Of a stretch of DNA of 33,932 bases, positions 15,399-25,469 are shown piece by piece. Made by a program: the position numbers and the translations under genes. Every line of letters begins with the position of its first letter. The stretch's first letter is position 1. The DNA is from Thermoproteota archaeon (GTDB lineage Archaea > Thermoproteota > Thermoprotei_A > Sulfolobales > Desulfurococcaceae), in contig JAUQPA010000015.1 in NCBI GenBank assembly GCA_030550615.1, positions 1 through 33,932 on the forward strand, given 5' to 3'. The notes beneath the pieces were generated by a model. That model made no database searches and had not been told where the DNA came from. It saw only the letters and a list, made by a program, of their open reading frames with translations.

Positions 15399-16781
15399 TT
15401 AATATACCCCTAGAATCGTTGAGATTATTGCTGCAAGCTGTATTCTAACAAGTTTATCAACTGGAACAACGTAGAACCTTGAGTATTTTTTAAATACATC
15501 AGCTAATTTCATTATTTTCGCGTATGCATCGTGACTTATCGCCATAATGTTCTCCGGTAGACGAGTTCTGTTTGACTCAAATACTATTGATCTATACAGT
15601 AGACCATACCTTAGTAAACCCCCGTAAAATACTGGAACAGTATATGCATCAAATGCTTGAGCAACCGTTGCGCTTTCATCTAAACTAGGATCTTCTTCGA
15701 TCCATTTCTTCTCGGCCTCCAGGTGCTTCTTACCCACCTCTAGGAAATAAGTTAGGGATTCGAAGAAGGGATTATCACTAGACATATATGGCTCCACGAT
15801 CTCCACCTCTTTCTCTACATCCATCAATAATTCTTCCTCTTTCCCAATACCTAGCCTGAGGATTTCTCTACGCGGTATACCTATTGGAGTATCATTACTC
15901 AATTTTTCATCGTATATATAGGGAACTTCGCTTACTAATTCAAAGACATCTGGGTTTACTTTTTTAGCGTAATCGTAACTACTTCCTCCATGCTTAATTG
16001 CTTCCACCGGAGATCTTCCCAGGTATTTTTCTAGCCAATCATATATTTCACTCGTACTAGGCATCAAGAATACTCCTTCATGAAGTTTTTTCATGTAAGG
16101 TGCTTCTGGTTCTCCACGATGTACTGGTACTCCAAGAGAGTACGGTACTTTATATAATACATCGAGAACATGGTCCCCTGGATCTTTCGTTACATAATAG
16201 TATGTTCCCGAAAATCCTGCATTGTGTAAACTATATATATGTGTAGGTTTCCACTCATCTATAAGTTTCATTAATGCAAGTGTTTCAGGTGTAGGATTAC
16301 TGAATTTTAATTCCTTATATTCTATTGGAAAACTCCATTCGACCTGTTTATATCCAGGCGGCCTATAGTAATTCAACGTGTATTTGACAATATCAAAACC
16401 TCCTTTAAACCATCCTTCATTCAACTTAGCTCCCATTACATCAGCTACTTTAACTATAATCCATGTTGCTTCAGTTTTTCTTAGAAAATCCCTATTAATA
16501 CTGAATATATTTGTTAACACTTCAAGAGTCATCGAGCCAACCGGTTCATTTGGATGAGGAAAACCAAAAGCAAGCACTCTTTTCTTTTCCCCGCCTCTAA
16601 TTATTAGTGCTTCAATGGGATCACCGCTTCTTGATAAACCTACTTCAACTAGTTCAGCTATATCACTATTTTCCCTAACAAATCTCATACTGCTTTCTCT
16701 TAGTTCGGAAACTGTTAGAAACTCATTTATAGGTGGAACATAATCCATAAAGCTTTTACAAATATTCATCAATAAATTCAA
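15399..16781 (-). CDS. M14-family zinc carboxypeptidase-like protein
   Basis: 460-residue cytosolic protein (no signal peptide or membrane segment). Zinc-ligand pattern HxxE at HPNE (H76, E79) plus a downstream histidine in SLHNAG (H186) is the M14 arrangement. ELVSEVP (E285) could supply the catalytic glutamate. The family includes carboxypeptidases and succinylglutamate desuccinylase-like amidohydrolases; the substrate is unknown. TTG start at 16781 is supported by a GGTGA site a few bases upstream. It is divergent from the ABC peptide-uptake genes and shares their promoter region, which favours trimming of imported peptides. Confidence 0.8.
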   Translation of the reverse strand: MNLLMNICKSFMDYVPPINEFLTVSELRESSMRFVRENSDIAELVEVGLSRSGDPIEALIIRGGEKKRVLAFGFPHPNEPVGSMTLEVLTNIFSINRDFLRKTEATWIIVKVADVMGAKLNEGWFKGGFDIVKYTLNYYRPPGYKQVEWSFPIEYKELKFSNPTPETLALMKLIDEWKPTHIYSLHNAGFSGTYYYVTKDPGDHVLDVLYKVPYSLGVPVHRGEPEAPYMKKLHEGVFLMPSTSEIYDWLEKYLGRSPVEAIKHGGSSYDYAKKVNPDVFELVSEVPYIYDEKLSNDTPIGIPRREILRLGIGKEEELLMDVEKEVEIVEPYMSSDNPFFESLTYFLEVGKKHLEAEKKWIEEDPSLDESATVAQAFDAYTVPVFYGGLLRYGLLYRSIVFESNRTRLPENIMAISHDAYAKIMKLADVFKKYSRFYVVPVDKLVRIQLAAIISTILGVY

Positions 16782-16819
16782 TTTTTCACCTTACATGGTG
16801 GAACAGATGTGTGAGAGAG

Positions 16820-16830
16820 TTTATATATAA
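16820..16830. promoter_or_regulatory. TATA box shared by divergent peptidase and transporter genes
   Basis: TTTATATATAA is nearly symmetric and lies 49 bases before the binding-protein ATG (16879) and about 40 bases before the M14 start (16781). It could drive either or both genes. Confidence 0.45.
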
Positions 16831-16878
16831 AATTTATAAGCTTTCATGTAGTATTAATTAGGCATTAAAGGTGAAATA

Positions 16879-18747
16879 ATGAATTATTGGAAAAAAATTT
16901 CATCAATTATACCCACATATGTTGTAATATTATTAATTGTTATAGTACTTTCACCTGTGATATATACGCAGGGTCAGCAAGTACTACAAAATACGTGTCC
17001 TGTGAGAGGAGGAACTCTTGTCATAATATACTGGGGTGAGCCGAAGAGCTGGAATCCTGATAGCCAGGTTGACGATGCCTTAAATGGAATAAATCCAAGC
17101 ATATTCAATAGACTAGTTGCATTGGACTATGCGTACAATGTAATACCCGATCTTGCCGAATCCTGGTCCATGGATCCAAATGCAACTGAATTTGTATTTC
17201 ACCTGCGGAGAAATGTTACATGGCATGATGGAACACCATTCACGTGCCGCGATGTAAAATGGACATTTGAAGCTATCAGGAAATTCAAGGGAATAGCTTA
17301 TAGTAATCTTAAAATGAGTAGTTTACAAGAAGTTGTTTGCGTAGATGATTACACAGTGAGATTTATATACAACGAGTCTTTTCCAGCATTCATATCGTTC
17401 CTTGCATGGTATGGTACATGGATTTTACCCGAGCACATTTATAATAAGACGGAATACTCTGATTGGATGGATCCAAGCATTCCTGCGCTACAACGACCCA
17501 TAGGTACAGGTCCATTCAAATTCGTTGAGTACGTTAAAGGTAGCCACATAGTTCTCGAAGCTAATGAAAACTACTTCAAAGGTAGACCTTGTGTAGATAG
17601 AGTGGTATATAAAATAGTCCCAGACCCTACGAGCGCCGAGCAGACATTCCTTGCCGGCGAAGGTGATGTTTTACAAAATCCCCCACCAATATCCGATATA
17701 CCATTGTTAAATAAAACTCCTGGTATCATTGTCAAAACTCTACCTACATTGAGTAGATATTACATTGGTTTTAATATGTTAAAACCATTATTCCAAGATT
17801 ATAATTTCAGGCTTGCAATAGCATTGAGTATAGATAGAGATGAATTAAACCAGAAGGCATACAATGGATACGCGTTCCCCGCAACTACAGCTTGGCTACC
17901 CGGCATGGCTGCATGGTGGAATCCGAATGCAACTCTACCACAATATAACCCAGAGAAAGCGAAACAAATACTAGATGAACTAGGTTTTAAAGTAGGTCCA
18001 GATGGATACAGGAGCCTACCTAATGGTACCCCCCTGGAATTAAGACTACTCGTATTTCAGGGTTCAACCTCTGAGGCAATAGGGCAAGTTCTCAAAGAGC
18101 AATTGAGGAGAATAGGCTTAAAGGTCTCTCTAGAGGTCTACGAAATAGCTACATGGGAAACAAAAGTAGTTAAAAACAGGGACTTTGACATTGCATTATG
18201 CGATGGATTCCACGGCCCCGATCCTCATAACATGTACATGAGGTACGCTAGCTTCGCATACATTAATTTCGCTAACTACAGTAATCCCGAGTTCGATAGA
18301 TTAGTTGTGGAGGGTTCTAGAACAGCTGATCCAAACCTTAGGCGAGAACTGTACTTTAAAGCGCAGGAAATATTTGCAAGCGACTTAGTATATATACCAC
18401 TGCTTGATCTACCGGCTTTCTTCATATACAGAGAAGGTTGGAACAACATGCCGTGGGATCTCATCGGGATGGAGCCGATTAATAGCTGGCTGAGAGCTTG
18501 GTTTGGCAAATCACTAACAACAACTGTTACGACTTCGCAGACTACTCCAACAACTCCTTCTCCAACCACGCAATCAATGACTCCAGCTACCCAGACTACG
18601 TCTCCACAAACAACTATTGCTGTAAGTCCAACATCTACACCTGTATCACCTGGATTAAACATGACTATAATAGGATTCGCGGTAGGCATTTTGGTACTCG
18701 TTGTACTAATTGCAGTATTCTTCGTGGTGAAGAGGGGTAGGAAGTGA
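16879..18747 (+). CDS. ABC transporter family 5 peptide-binding protein
   Basis: 622-residue extracytoplasmic solute-binding protein (SBP_bac_5, dipeptide/oligopeptide type). An N-terminal hydrophobic segment (residues ~12-30) acts as signal or anchor. The binding domain shows PVRGGTLVI at its start and WHDGTPFTCRDVKWTFEAI and GTGPFKFVEY motifs. After residue ~540 comes a Thr/Ser/Pro-rich linker, probably glycosylated, then a C-terminal membrane segment (~595-615) with a basic tail, typical of archaeal binding proteins tethered to the cell surface. ATG at 16879 has a GGTGA site. The stop overlaps the next gene's GTG. The substrate is inferred to be peptides. Confidence 0.92.
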   Translation: MNYWKKISSIIPTYVVILLIVIVLSPVIYTQGQQVLQNTCPVRGGTLVIIYWGEPKSWNPDSQVDDALNGINPSIFNRLVALDYAYNVIPDLAESWSMDPNATEFVFHLRRNVTWHDGTPFTCRDVKWTFEAIRKFKGIAYSNLKMSSLQEVVCVDDYTVRFIYNESFPAFISFLAWYGTWILPEHIYNKTEYSDWMDPSIPALQRPIGTGPFKFVEYVKGSHIVLEANENYFKGRPCVDRVVYKIVPDPTSAEQTFLAGEGDVLQNPPPISDIPLLNKTPGIIVKTLPTLSRYYIGFNMLKPLFQDYNFRLAIALSIDRDELNQKAYNGYAFPATTAWLPGMAAWWNPNATLPQYNPEKAKQILDELGFKVGPDGYRSLPNGTPLELRLLVFQGSTSEAIGQVLKEQLRRIGLKVSLEVYEIATWETKVVKNRDFDIALCDGFHGPDPHNMYMRYASFAYINFANYSNPEFDRLVVEGSRTADPNLRRELYFKAQEIFASDLVYIPLLDLPAFFIYREGWNNMPWDLIGMEPINSWLRAWFGKSLTTTVTTSQTTPTTPSPTTQSMTPATQTTSPQTTIAVSPTSTPVSPGLNMTIIGFAVGILVLVVLIAVFFVVKRGRK

Positions 18748-19718
18748 AAACGTACATATTGAATAGAATTATAGGATCTTTTTTCGTTATATTATCCGTT
18801 CTCGTAATAAACTTCCTCATAGTAAATCTCGCTCCTGGTAACCCAGTTGTATTCATGGGAGGAGAAACAGGTCTTGTAAGCAAGGAATACATGGATTACA
18901 TGATGAAAAAATGGGGTCTAGATAAACCGATATACGAAAGATTAATTATATACATGTATAATGTGTTGAGAGGCGATCTCGGTGTTTCATACAGGTACCT
19001 AGAGCCTGTGTCAAAGTTAATTCTTGAGAGAATACCTACAACACTGATGATAACTGTACCCAGCATCATTCTAGGGTTTCTTATAGGAACACTGCTGGCA
19101 ACTTTATCAGCTTATAGAGCTGGAACATTCCTCGATTCCCTGCTAACTACTCTTTCGATGATATTTTATTCAGTTCCATTATTCTGGCTCGGTATAGTGT
19201 TAATAAATATATTTAGTGTTAACTTGAAACTACTACCTGCTACTGGCATGATCAGTGCTCAGTTAATTGGAAAAACAGGTAGTTTAGAGTACTACCTGGA
19301 TATATTGAAACACGCTGTATTACCAATAACAACTCTAACACTCGGCATTTTCCCAGCGTATTTTCGCTTAACTAAGAGCGTTGTTATGGATCAATTGACC
19401 GAGGACTACGTGTTAACGCTAGAAGCGATTGGATTACCGCGATTCAAAATACTATATAAGCACGTATTGAGAAATGCATTGTTACCAGCTATAACGCTGC
19501 TGGGTTTGCAGTTGGGATTTGCTTTTGCAGGAGCAGCAATTATAGAGAACGTATTCGCGTGGCCTGGCATAGGTGGCTTAATGCTTAATGCAATTAGTGC
19601 AAGGGACTACCCGTTGATCATGGGAATATTTCTATTCGTCACATCAATGGTTGTTGTTGCAAACATCGTGGTAGATCTGGTGTATGGTTACTTAGATCCC
19701 AGGATAAGAAAGGGGTGA
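18744..19718 (+). CDS. dppB: ABC peptide transporter permease, DppB/OppB type
   Basis: 324 residues, about six membrane segments, beginning with LNRIIGSFFVILSVLVINF. Carries the family's early loop PGNPVVFMGGE and the cytoplasmic EAA-type loop EAIGLPRFKILYKHVLRNALLPAI (around residues 227-250) that contacts the ATPase. GTG start overlaps the binding-protein stop (GTGA), so it is coupled. Works with the DppC-type protein downstream as a heterodimeric channel. Confidence 0.92.
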   Translation: MKTYILNRIIGSFFVILSVLVINFLIVNLAPGNPVVFMGGETGLVSKEYMDYMMKKWGLDKPIYERLIIYMYNVLRGDLGVSYRYLEPVSKLILERIPTTLMITVPSIILGFLIGTLLATLSAYRAGTFLDSLLTTLSMIFYSVPLFWLGIVLINIFSVNLKLLPATGMISAQLIGKTGSLEYYLDILKHAVLPITTLTLGIFPAYFRLTKSVVMDQLTEDYVLTLEAIGLPRFKILYKHVLRNALLPAITLLGLQLGFAFAGAAIIENVFAWPGIGGLMLNAISARDYPLIMGIFLFVTSMVVVANIVVDLVYGYLDPRIRKG

Positions 19719-19722
19719 TCTT

Positions 19723-20640
19723 TTGAGCGAGCTAGCAATTAAGGTTTCCAAGAGAGCACAAAAATACATAAATATCTCCAAGGCTGAAAAAGCAATTAGA
19801 ACTATTAATAGCTTAATAAACACTCTTCGCTTCTTAATCAAAGACAGAGCTGGTTTAGCAGGGTTAATAATTGTTTTCTCGATGGGAATAATAGCACTAA
19901 GTGTAAACGTATTACCAATACCCAACCCAGACGCGATGGAGTTCACACCGTTTATAGCTCCAGGTTATGAGCACTTGTTTGGAACAGATAGATTTGGTAG
20001 AGATGTATTAAGCAGAGTTTTATGGGGAGCTAGAATAAGTATAAGTGTTGGTTTAGCAGCCGCTTTCTCTGCTTCCTTAATTGGGTCAATCATTGGAATG
20101 ATTGCCGGAGCTTATGGTGGCGTTGTCGATGGAGTAGTAAGCAGAGTAATAGAGGTGTTTTTGATGATACCTACGTTCTTCTTAGCATTGCTAATAGCAG
20201 TAGTGATGAGGCCGAGTGTATATAATTTAATATTTGTAGTATCGATAACAAGTTGGCCAACTGTTGCGAGGGTGATCAGAGCCCAGGTTTTATCCCTCAA
20301 GGAGAGACAATACGTTGAAGTATCACGCGCGTTTGGTGCTTCGGAGAAATTCATTATGTTTAAACATATTTTACCAGCAGTAATCCCATTAACCCTCTCG
20401 TATACAGTTCTACTCGTTAGTAATGCCATGCTCCTTGAAGCAGGATTAAGTTATCTGGGTTTAGGAGACCCAAACTATCCCAGCTGGGGTAGAATGATCT
20501 ATGAGGGGCAGCAGTTGATATTCAGGGCATGGTGGATTAGTTTATTTCCAGGATTGTTCCTAACTATAAATGTTCTAGGATGGAATTTCCTAGGTGATGC
20601 TCTAACTAGGTATTTAAACCCAAGACGGAGAACATATTAG
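19723..20640 (+). CDS. dppC: ABC peptide transporter permease, DppC/OppC type
   Basis: 305 residues with a cytoplasmic N-terminus (~45 residues), then membrane segments. Family motifs: HLFGTDRFGRDVLSRVLWGARIS (~84-106), and an EAA-type loop SRAFGASEKFIMFKHILPA (~200-218). TTG start at 19723 is supported by a strong AGGGGTGATC site. Last gene of the transporter operon: no OppD/OppF-type ATPases follow, so they must come from another locus. Confidence 0.92.
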   Translation: MSELAIKVSKRAQKYINISKAEKAIRTINSLINTLRFLIKDRAGLAGLIIVFSMGIIALSVNVLPIPNPDAMEFTPFIAPGYEHLFGTDRFGRDVLSRVLWGARISISVGLAAAFSASLIGSIIGMIAGAYGGVVDGVVSRVIEVFLMIPTFFLALLIAVVMRPSVYNLIFVVSITSWPTVARVIRAQVLSLKERQYVEVSRAFGASEKFIMFKHILPAVIPLTLSYTVLLVSNAMLLEAGLSYLGLGDPNYPSWGRMIYEGQQLIFRAWWISLFPGLFLTINVLGWNFLGDALTRYLNPRRRTY

Positions 20641-20733
20641 ATCAGTAAGATAAATGTTTTAAACTAATGCTCTACAGCCTTCATGTTTAATACACTTACT
20701 ATTTATCAACATATATGAGGATCTAAATTATAT

Positions 20734-20750
20734 GAGAAAAGTTTATAAAC
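20734..20750 (+). promoter_or_regulatory. BRE/TATA promoter of S9 peptidase gene
   Basis: Purine-rich GAGAAAAG (20734-20741) followed by TTTATAAAC (20742-20750) is a good BRE + TATA match, 42 bases before the ATG at 20792. The peptidase is therefore probably transcribed separately from the transporter. Confidence 0.55.
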
Positions 20751-20791
20751 TTATCCCACAAATATAACAAAACCATGTTTGAGGTGTATTA

Positions 20792-22552
20792 ATGCCTAAA
20801 CACATGGAAATCGTTCGTATAGTTGAGAGCATAGTATATACACCTACGTATTTCCTTCTCGGTGTAGATGATAATAAAAGAATCATTTATCAATCAATGG
20901 AAGGAGGTTTTAATTCCATATGGGCTTTCGACGAGAAAACGAGGATGAGGAAAAGACTTTCAAAAATAACTATACACTGGCTGGGTGAATTATCTAGAGA
21001 CCGGAGAAGAATACCTTTCACTAGGGATACTTCGCATGGTAAAGAATTACAAATAGTAGGGTTCATTGACCTTAATAAGGATGTAGAAGTTACATATGAA
21101 GAAATGACTCCGGTTAGAGTTCTAGGTATAGTGGATGATGGAGGAAAATTATTTTTCGCAGGTGCTTCTGCAGAGGATGTAGCATTATATGTAGCCGAGG
21201 CGAATGGATCTGTTCAAAAACTTCTAAAACTCAATACCTATGTAAGAGTAACAAGTGCATTTAACGGAATTGTAGTAGGTGAAGGTCATCTAAGGAGAAA
21301 CCCTAGATCATCCGAGATATTCGTCTATGACTATAAAACCAATGAACTCCATGTATATACTCCATTAGAAGGTAGTACTAATAAAAACCCAGTTATATTA
21401 AACAACGGAAAAGTGCTTTTCGAGACGAACTCTACCACAGGCGATACGGGGGATCTCATGGTTCTTGATCTCGAGGCAGGTGAATTCACGAAACTGCGTT
21501 TACCATGGAAAGATTACGAGAATTATAAACCAGTGGAATACTTATTCTATAGGGAATTCGACGGAAAACTACTGCTAGTAGGTAAGAAAAATGGGAGGTC
21601 AAAGATATTCGTTGATGGCAAAATGATTGAAACGCCCGATGGCTTGATCTTAAATGCCTATCTAACCAATGATAGAGTATACTATACCTTCACAAGCTTC
21701 ACGAAACCAATGAGAATTATGGTTTACCACGATTCCGTAAATAGTGAGGTTATAGGAGCGAAGTTACCTAGCGAGATCGAAGAACGTTTGGGTAATGTTG
21801 AATTCGCGAAGATCAGATCATCTGATGATCTCGAAGTTCCAACATATATTGTGAAGACAAACAAGAGGGATACGGAGAAACCATTCGTGGTTTACGTACA
21901 TGGTGGTCCATGGTCCGAGGTTGCTGATGCATGGTCCCCATTCGTAATAGTGCTTGTTGCAGCTGGCTATAATGTAGTAGCTCCTAATTTCAGGGGTTCA
22001 ACGGGGTATGGCGAAAAATATAGATTAATGGATATAGGAGATCCAGGAGGGGGCGATCTATTGGACGTTGAAGCAGTGACTAAATGGGGGTATGAACAAG
22101 GGCTAGGTAAGGGAGCCTTTATTTGGGGTTATAGCTATGGAGGGTACATGACTTTATGGTCCATGTTCACCAAGCCCGATTTATTCAAATGCGGAGTAGC
22201 TGGAGCACCGGTAGCTGACTGGGAGGAAATGTATGAACTGAGCGATGCTGTGTTCAAGGAGTTTATTAACATATTGTTCGATAATAAAAAAGAACTATTG
22301 AAAGAGAGGTCTCCGCTGCATAAACTGCATAATCTAAAATCACCTCTCGCGATTATTCAGCCTCAAAATGATACGCGCACGCCACTTAGACCCGTGCTAA
22401 ATCTAGCTTATAAGTTAATGGAACACGGTAAAACATTCCAGTTACATGTTATTCCAGGCATAGGTCATGCTATAACAAACCAGGATAAAATCGCTGAAGT
22501 ACTCCTATATATGCTATTGTTCTTCGAAAAATGCGTAGAAGAGGTCTCTTAA
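20792..22552 (+). CDS. S9 acylaminoacyl-peptidase / prolyl oligopeptidase-type serine peptidase
   Basis: 586 residues, close to the ~582-residue acylaminoacyl-peptidase of Aeropyrum pernix. Residues ~10-320 form a beta-propeller gate; ~350-586 an alpha/beta hydrolase. The catalytic triad is visible: S448 in GYSYGGY, D527 in NDTRTP, H559 in GIGHAI. The oxyanion-side HGGPW motif is at 370-374. It removes acylated or free N-terminal residues from short peptides in the cytoplasm, which fits its place behind a peptide importer. ATG at 20792 follows a GAGGTG site. Confidence 0.9.
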   Translation: MPKHMEIVRIVESIVYTPTYFLLGVDDNKRIIYQSMEGGFNSIWAFDEKTRMRKRLSKITIHWLGELSRDRRRIPFTRDTSHGKELQIVGFIDLNKDVEVTYEEMTPVRVLGIVDDGGKLFFAGASAEDVALYVAEANGSVQKLLKLNTYVRVTSAFNGIVVGEGHLRRNPRSSEIFVYDYKTNELHVYTPLEGSTNKNPVILNNGKVLFETNSTTGDTGDLMVLDLEAGEFTKLRLPWKDYENYKPVEYLFYREFDGKLLLVGKKNGRSKIFVDGKMIETPDGLILNAYLTNDRVYYTFTSFTKPMRIMVYHDSVNSEVIGAKLPSEIEERLGNVEFAKIRSSDDLEVPTYIVKTNKRDTEKPFVVYVHGGPWSEVADAWSPFVIVLVAAGYNVVAPNFRGSTGYGEKYRLMDIGDPGGGDLLDVEAVTKWGYEQGLGKGAFIWGYSYGGYMTLWSMFTKPDLFKCGVAGAPVADWEEMYELSDAVFKEFINILFDNKKELLKERSPLHKLHNLKSPLAIIQPQNDTRTPLRPVLNLAYKLMEHGKTFQLHVIPGIGHAITNQDKIAEVLLYMLLFFEKCVEEVS

Positions 22553-22655
22553 TTTTTAAATAAATAAATACTATTTGAAACCACTGAAGATAATTCATAA
22601 CCATCAACGGATTGTTGAGGAGTTAACACGTATTTCCATTGCTTAGAAGAATCAA

Positions 22656-23267
22656 TTACATGCTTCTACCGCTATTCCAAATGCTATTGAAGTAGTTTAT
22701 AACCTGCTTAGCTAAATCCCTGGATTGCACTAGTAGCGAGGTTTCGTGATTATATGATAATGCGCTCTCAGTCCAATTATGACTACCGATAAGCACTATT
22801 TCCTCATCTATTACAACCATCTTTGCATGTGTTACTTTATTCTTGCTCTCATCTAGTTTCACAGGTATATTGTTTGCTAGCAGGTATTCGATTGTTTCAG
22901 GATAGTTGTTTAGTGTTTCATCGTCGATTATGATTTTTACATTTACTCCTCTGAGATGTAGTTCAACGAGTTTCCTAAGTATTACATTTACAGGATCTTG
23001 CGTTTCCTTGGGATCGTATTTAACAACGTACATTATGATGTAGACGCTTCTATTAGTATTATTCAATAACTCAAGAAGTTTACTATAGTAATCCCTGTCA
23101 GGTAGAAATTCTAGATTACCCAATGGTATTTGCGTTATTTTTGTTGTTTCAATAATTCTGTTTACAAGTGCTTCATATGTAACTATGTATCCAACTACTA
23201 CTCCTATAATGAACACTAATACTATTAATTCCCTGGAGTATGTGCATTGACTTGTTTTTCTCGGCAT
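22656..23267 (-). CDS. Membrane-anchored PLD-superfamily nuclease-like protein
   Basis: About 203 residues. An N-terminal hydrophobic helix (roughly 15-32) anchors or exports it. A single HxKx4D (HKD) motif, HAKMVVID (H147, K149, D154), followed by GSHNWTESA, resembles Nuc-type PLD endonucleases that work as dimers. The start is set at the ATG at 23267 because GGGTGA lies six bases upstream; an in-frame ATG at 23282 overlaps that site. DNA or phospholipid substrates are possible; DNA is favoured by size and motif context. Convergent with the S9 peptidase gene. Confidence 0.82.
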   Translation of the reverse strand: MPRKTSQCTYSRELIVLVFIIGVVVGYIVTYEALVNRIIETTKITQIPLGNLEFLPDRDYYSKLLELLNNTNRSVYIIMYVVKYDPKETQDPVNVILRKLVELHLRGVNVKIIIDDETLNNYPETIEYLLANNIPVKLDESKNKVTHAKMVVIDEEIVLIGSHNWTESALSYNHETSLLVQSRDLAKQVINYFNSIWNSGRSM

Positions 23268-23367
23268 CGTTTTCACCCACATGGATTAATTATCCTATGC
23301 ATTGTTGCATAATTATATCGCACTATGAATATGATAAATGATGCGTAGTTCGTGAATTAAAGGTTTA

Positions 23368-24493
23368 TTAATGTATTGTTCTCAATGCATTAATTAACTT
23401 GCTCACGTGGTGCTCCCTATGATGTGGCATCAATACTACTCTAAGCGCGTTCAATGAAGGTGCTTTGTACAAGTATATGTTTCTCTCGGCGAGAATTTTC
23501 AGTAGGTAATCGCTACTGTAACGTCTAGACCTAAATGCTATAATAGGTAGAGTGAATGGATAAACCTCAATTTCACTTATAGCATGCAGCTCATCATATA
23601 GTTTGCGAGCTAATTTCATTAACCTAAGAGCGTTCTTCTCGTACCCTTCTAAACCTACGGCTTTCCAAGTGTAATACGCTGCTATTACTGATCCACCGGG
23701 TCTTGTTCCTAGTAAGCCGCAGGATTTTCCAGCTGGCATGTAGTCCGTTTCAAAGCATATTTTTTTCCCTTAACTCCTCGTCTCTTAAAAATAGAAGACT
23801 TGATGGTATAGGTGCCATACCGTTTTTATGCATATCCACAGTTATACTGCTCACACCCCGCGTCATTTTAAGCTCCGTGTTTATTAATCCGTGTTTTCTT
23901 AGGAAAGGTATCAGTAAGCCACCATAGGCGGCATCAACGTGTAGAAGAAAACCGTGTTTTTCAGCTAATTCAGCTACTTCTTCAACGGGGTCAACTATCC
24001 CTGTTTCCGTTGTTCCCGCCGTAATAACCACTAGACTCGGTTTGTGAATTACAGCGTGGTCTTTAATCATCTTGGGATCAACCGGCTTCAAGGGATGTGT
24101 GGTAATTTTAATTAATTTACAGTTCATTAATTCACATGCTTTATCAATGGATCGATGAACCGTTGATGGCGCTATAACCACATTACTTCCCGTGGTTTTC
24201 ATTGCCGCGAAGACAGCTAAGATGTTTGATTCCGTTCCACCAGATGTGTGTAAACCTACTTTGGCGTTGAATAAACCTCCTACTTCTCTTATGAGTTTTT
24301 CTTCGCACTCAGCTACTACGTGAAAAGTGAATGGATCGTTGCCGTTTACGTGAATGAACTTGAGGAAAGCTTTCACACCTACTGGGTGCGGCCAGGTAGT
24401 CATCGAGCCCATTATGTTTCCATCTATGTGTTTGGGTGTTATTTGATACAATTGTTCTAGTTCATTGATTAAAGCATTGTATTTATTGTTCAT
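23368..24493 (-). pseudogene. mfnA: MfnA-type PLP-dependent decarboxylase, frameshifted at A7 run
   Basis: Group II pyridoxal-phosphate decarboxylase; archaeal members decarboxylate tyrosine or aspartate (the latter giving beta-alanine for coenzyme A). The first frame (ATG at 24493, GGATGA upstream) contains HTSGGTESN, DAAYGG and the PLP lysine in VDMHKNG (K223), then stops at 23750 after LREKNML. The remainder, with LLGTRPGG and the C-terminal domain, continues in another frame to 23368. The switch falls at a run of seven A on the coding strand (T run 23760-23766). Removing one A restores one frame of about 375 codons, normal for the family. Both halves look well conserved, so this is a very recent mutation, a homopolymer error, or a slippage site. 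Confidence 0.82.
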
Positions 24494-24623
24494 GAAGCTT
24501 CATCCTAGAGTAGCTTTAGACGTGAAAAGAGTTTTAAAACATGCGTTTAATTACTGAGTTATTCATTGATTACACTTAATAGGTATTAATTGAATTAAGC
24601 AATTAATAATACCGGTGATTGTA

Positions 24624-25448
24624 ATGAGTGATTTAACATATAATGCGATTGGCAAGAAAATTAGATTTAACCGCATAATCGGTAGAGGAAGAGCTGTTAT
24701 TTTCGCTTTTGATCACGGCGTTGAACACGGTCCATCAGATTTCACACCAGAAACCATTAACCCACGTAGAGTAATAGAGAAGGTTGTGGGAGAAGTAGAT
24801 GCAATAATGATGCTCCCAGGTATAGCGAAGTTAACCTGGGATATATGGGCTAACAAAGTTGCTTTAATAGTTAAAGTCACAAGCAAAACCAATCTAAGAC
24901 CTGAGCAAGAAAAGCTCCTTCAGTCTCCATTCGGATTAGTCGAGGAAGCTGTAACCATGGGTGCGGATGGAGTTGCAGCGACAGTGTACTGGGGTAGTCA
25001 ATACGAAGATAAAATGCTTGAGCAATGGATAAGCATCAGAAACGCGGCTGAAACCTATGGATTACCATGTCTTCAACTAGCTTATCCAAGAGGTCCTTCG
25101 ATAAAGAACATGTATGATGTTGAAATAGTAAAGTATGGTGCTAGAGCTGCAGCGGAATCAGGTGCAGATTTAATTAAAACATACTATACTGGAAGCGCGG
25201 AGACATTTAAGCAAGTAGTTGAGGCAGCCTCCGGTGTCCCAGTATTAATGAGTGGGGGCCCAAAGAGAAATACTGATCTAGACTTTCTCATAGATGTATA
25301 CAATGTAATTAGAGCTGGGGGGAGAGGAGTAGTAGTAGGTAGAAATGTTTTCCAACACACCAATCCACGTGGAATGTTGCGCGCTATTAGAGCCGTGGTT
25401 TACGAGGATAGAACACCAGAGGAGGCCGTTAAACTCATACAGCAATAA
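24624..25448 (+). CDS. fba: Archaeal class I fructose-bisphosphate aldolase
   Basis: DhnA/FbaB-type aldolase of 274 residues that interconverts fructose 1,6-bisphosphate with glyceraldehyde 3-phosphate and dihydroxyacetone phosphate. Visible: [11 protein letters not shown] near the N-terminus, the Schiff-base lysine in DLIKTYYTG (K185), and phosphate-binding SGGPKR and [14 protein letters not shown] chose the ATG at 24624 because GGTGATT lies just upstream; the in-frame GTG at 24615 is inside that ribosome-binding site. Followed after 21 bases by a PfkB kinase, giving two glycolytic steps in one operon. Confidence 0.95.
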   Translation: MSDLTYNAIGKKIRFNRIIGRGRAVIFAFDHGVEHGPSDFTPETINPRRVIEKVVGEVDAIMMLPGIAKLTWDIWANKVALIVKVTSKTNLRPEQEKLLQSPFGLVEEAVTMGADGVAATVYWGSQYEDKMLEQWISIRNAAETYGLPCLQLAYPRGPSIKNMYDVEIVKYGARAAAESGADLIKTYYTGSAETFKQVVEAASGVPVLMSGGPKRNTDLDFLIDVYNVIRAGGRGVVVGRNVFQHTNPRGMLRAIRAVVYEDRTPEEAVKLIQQ

Positions 25449-25469
25449 ACTCCAGAAGCGGGAGTAGCC

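Noticed and set aside
18530-18650. Low-complexity ACT/CCA-rich stretch considered as a tandem DNA repeat
   Set aside because: It encodes the Thr/Ser/Pro linker of the binding protein; no exact repeat unit.
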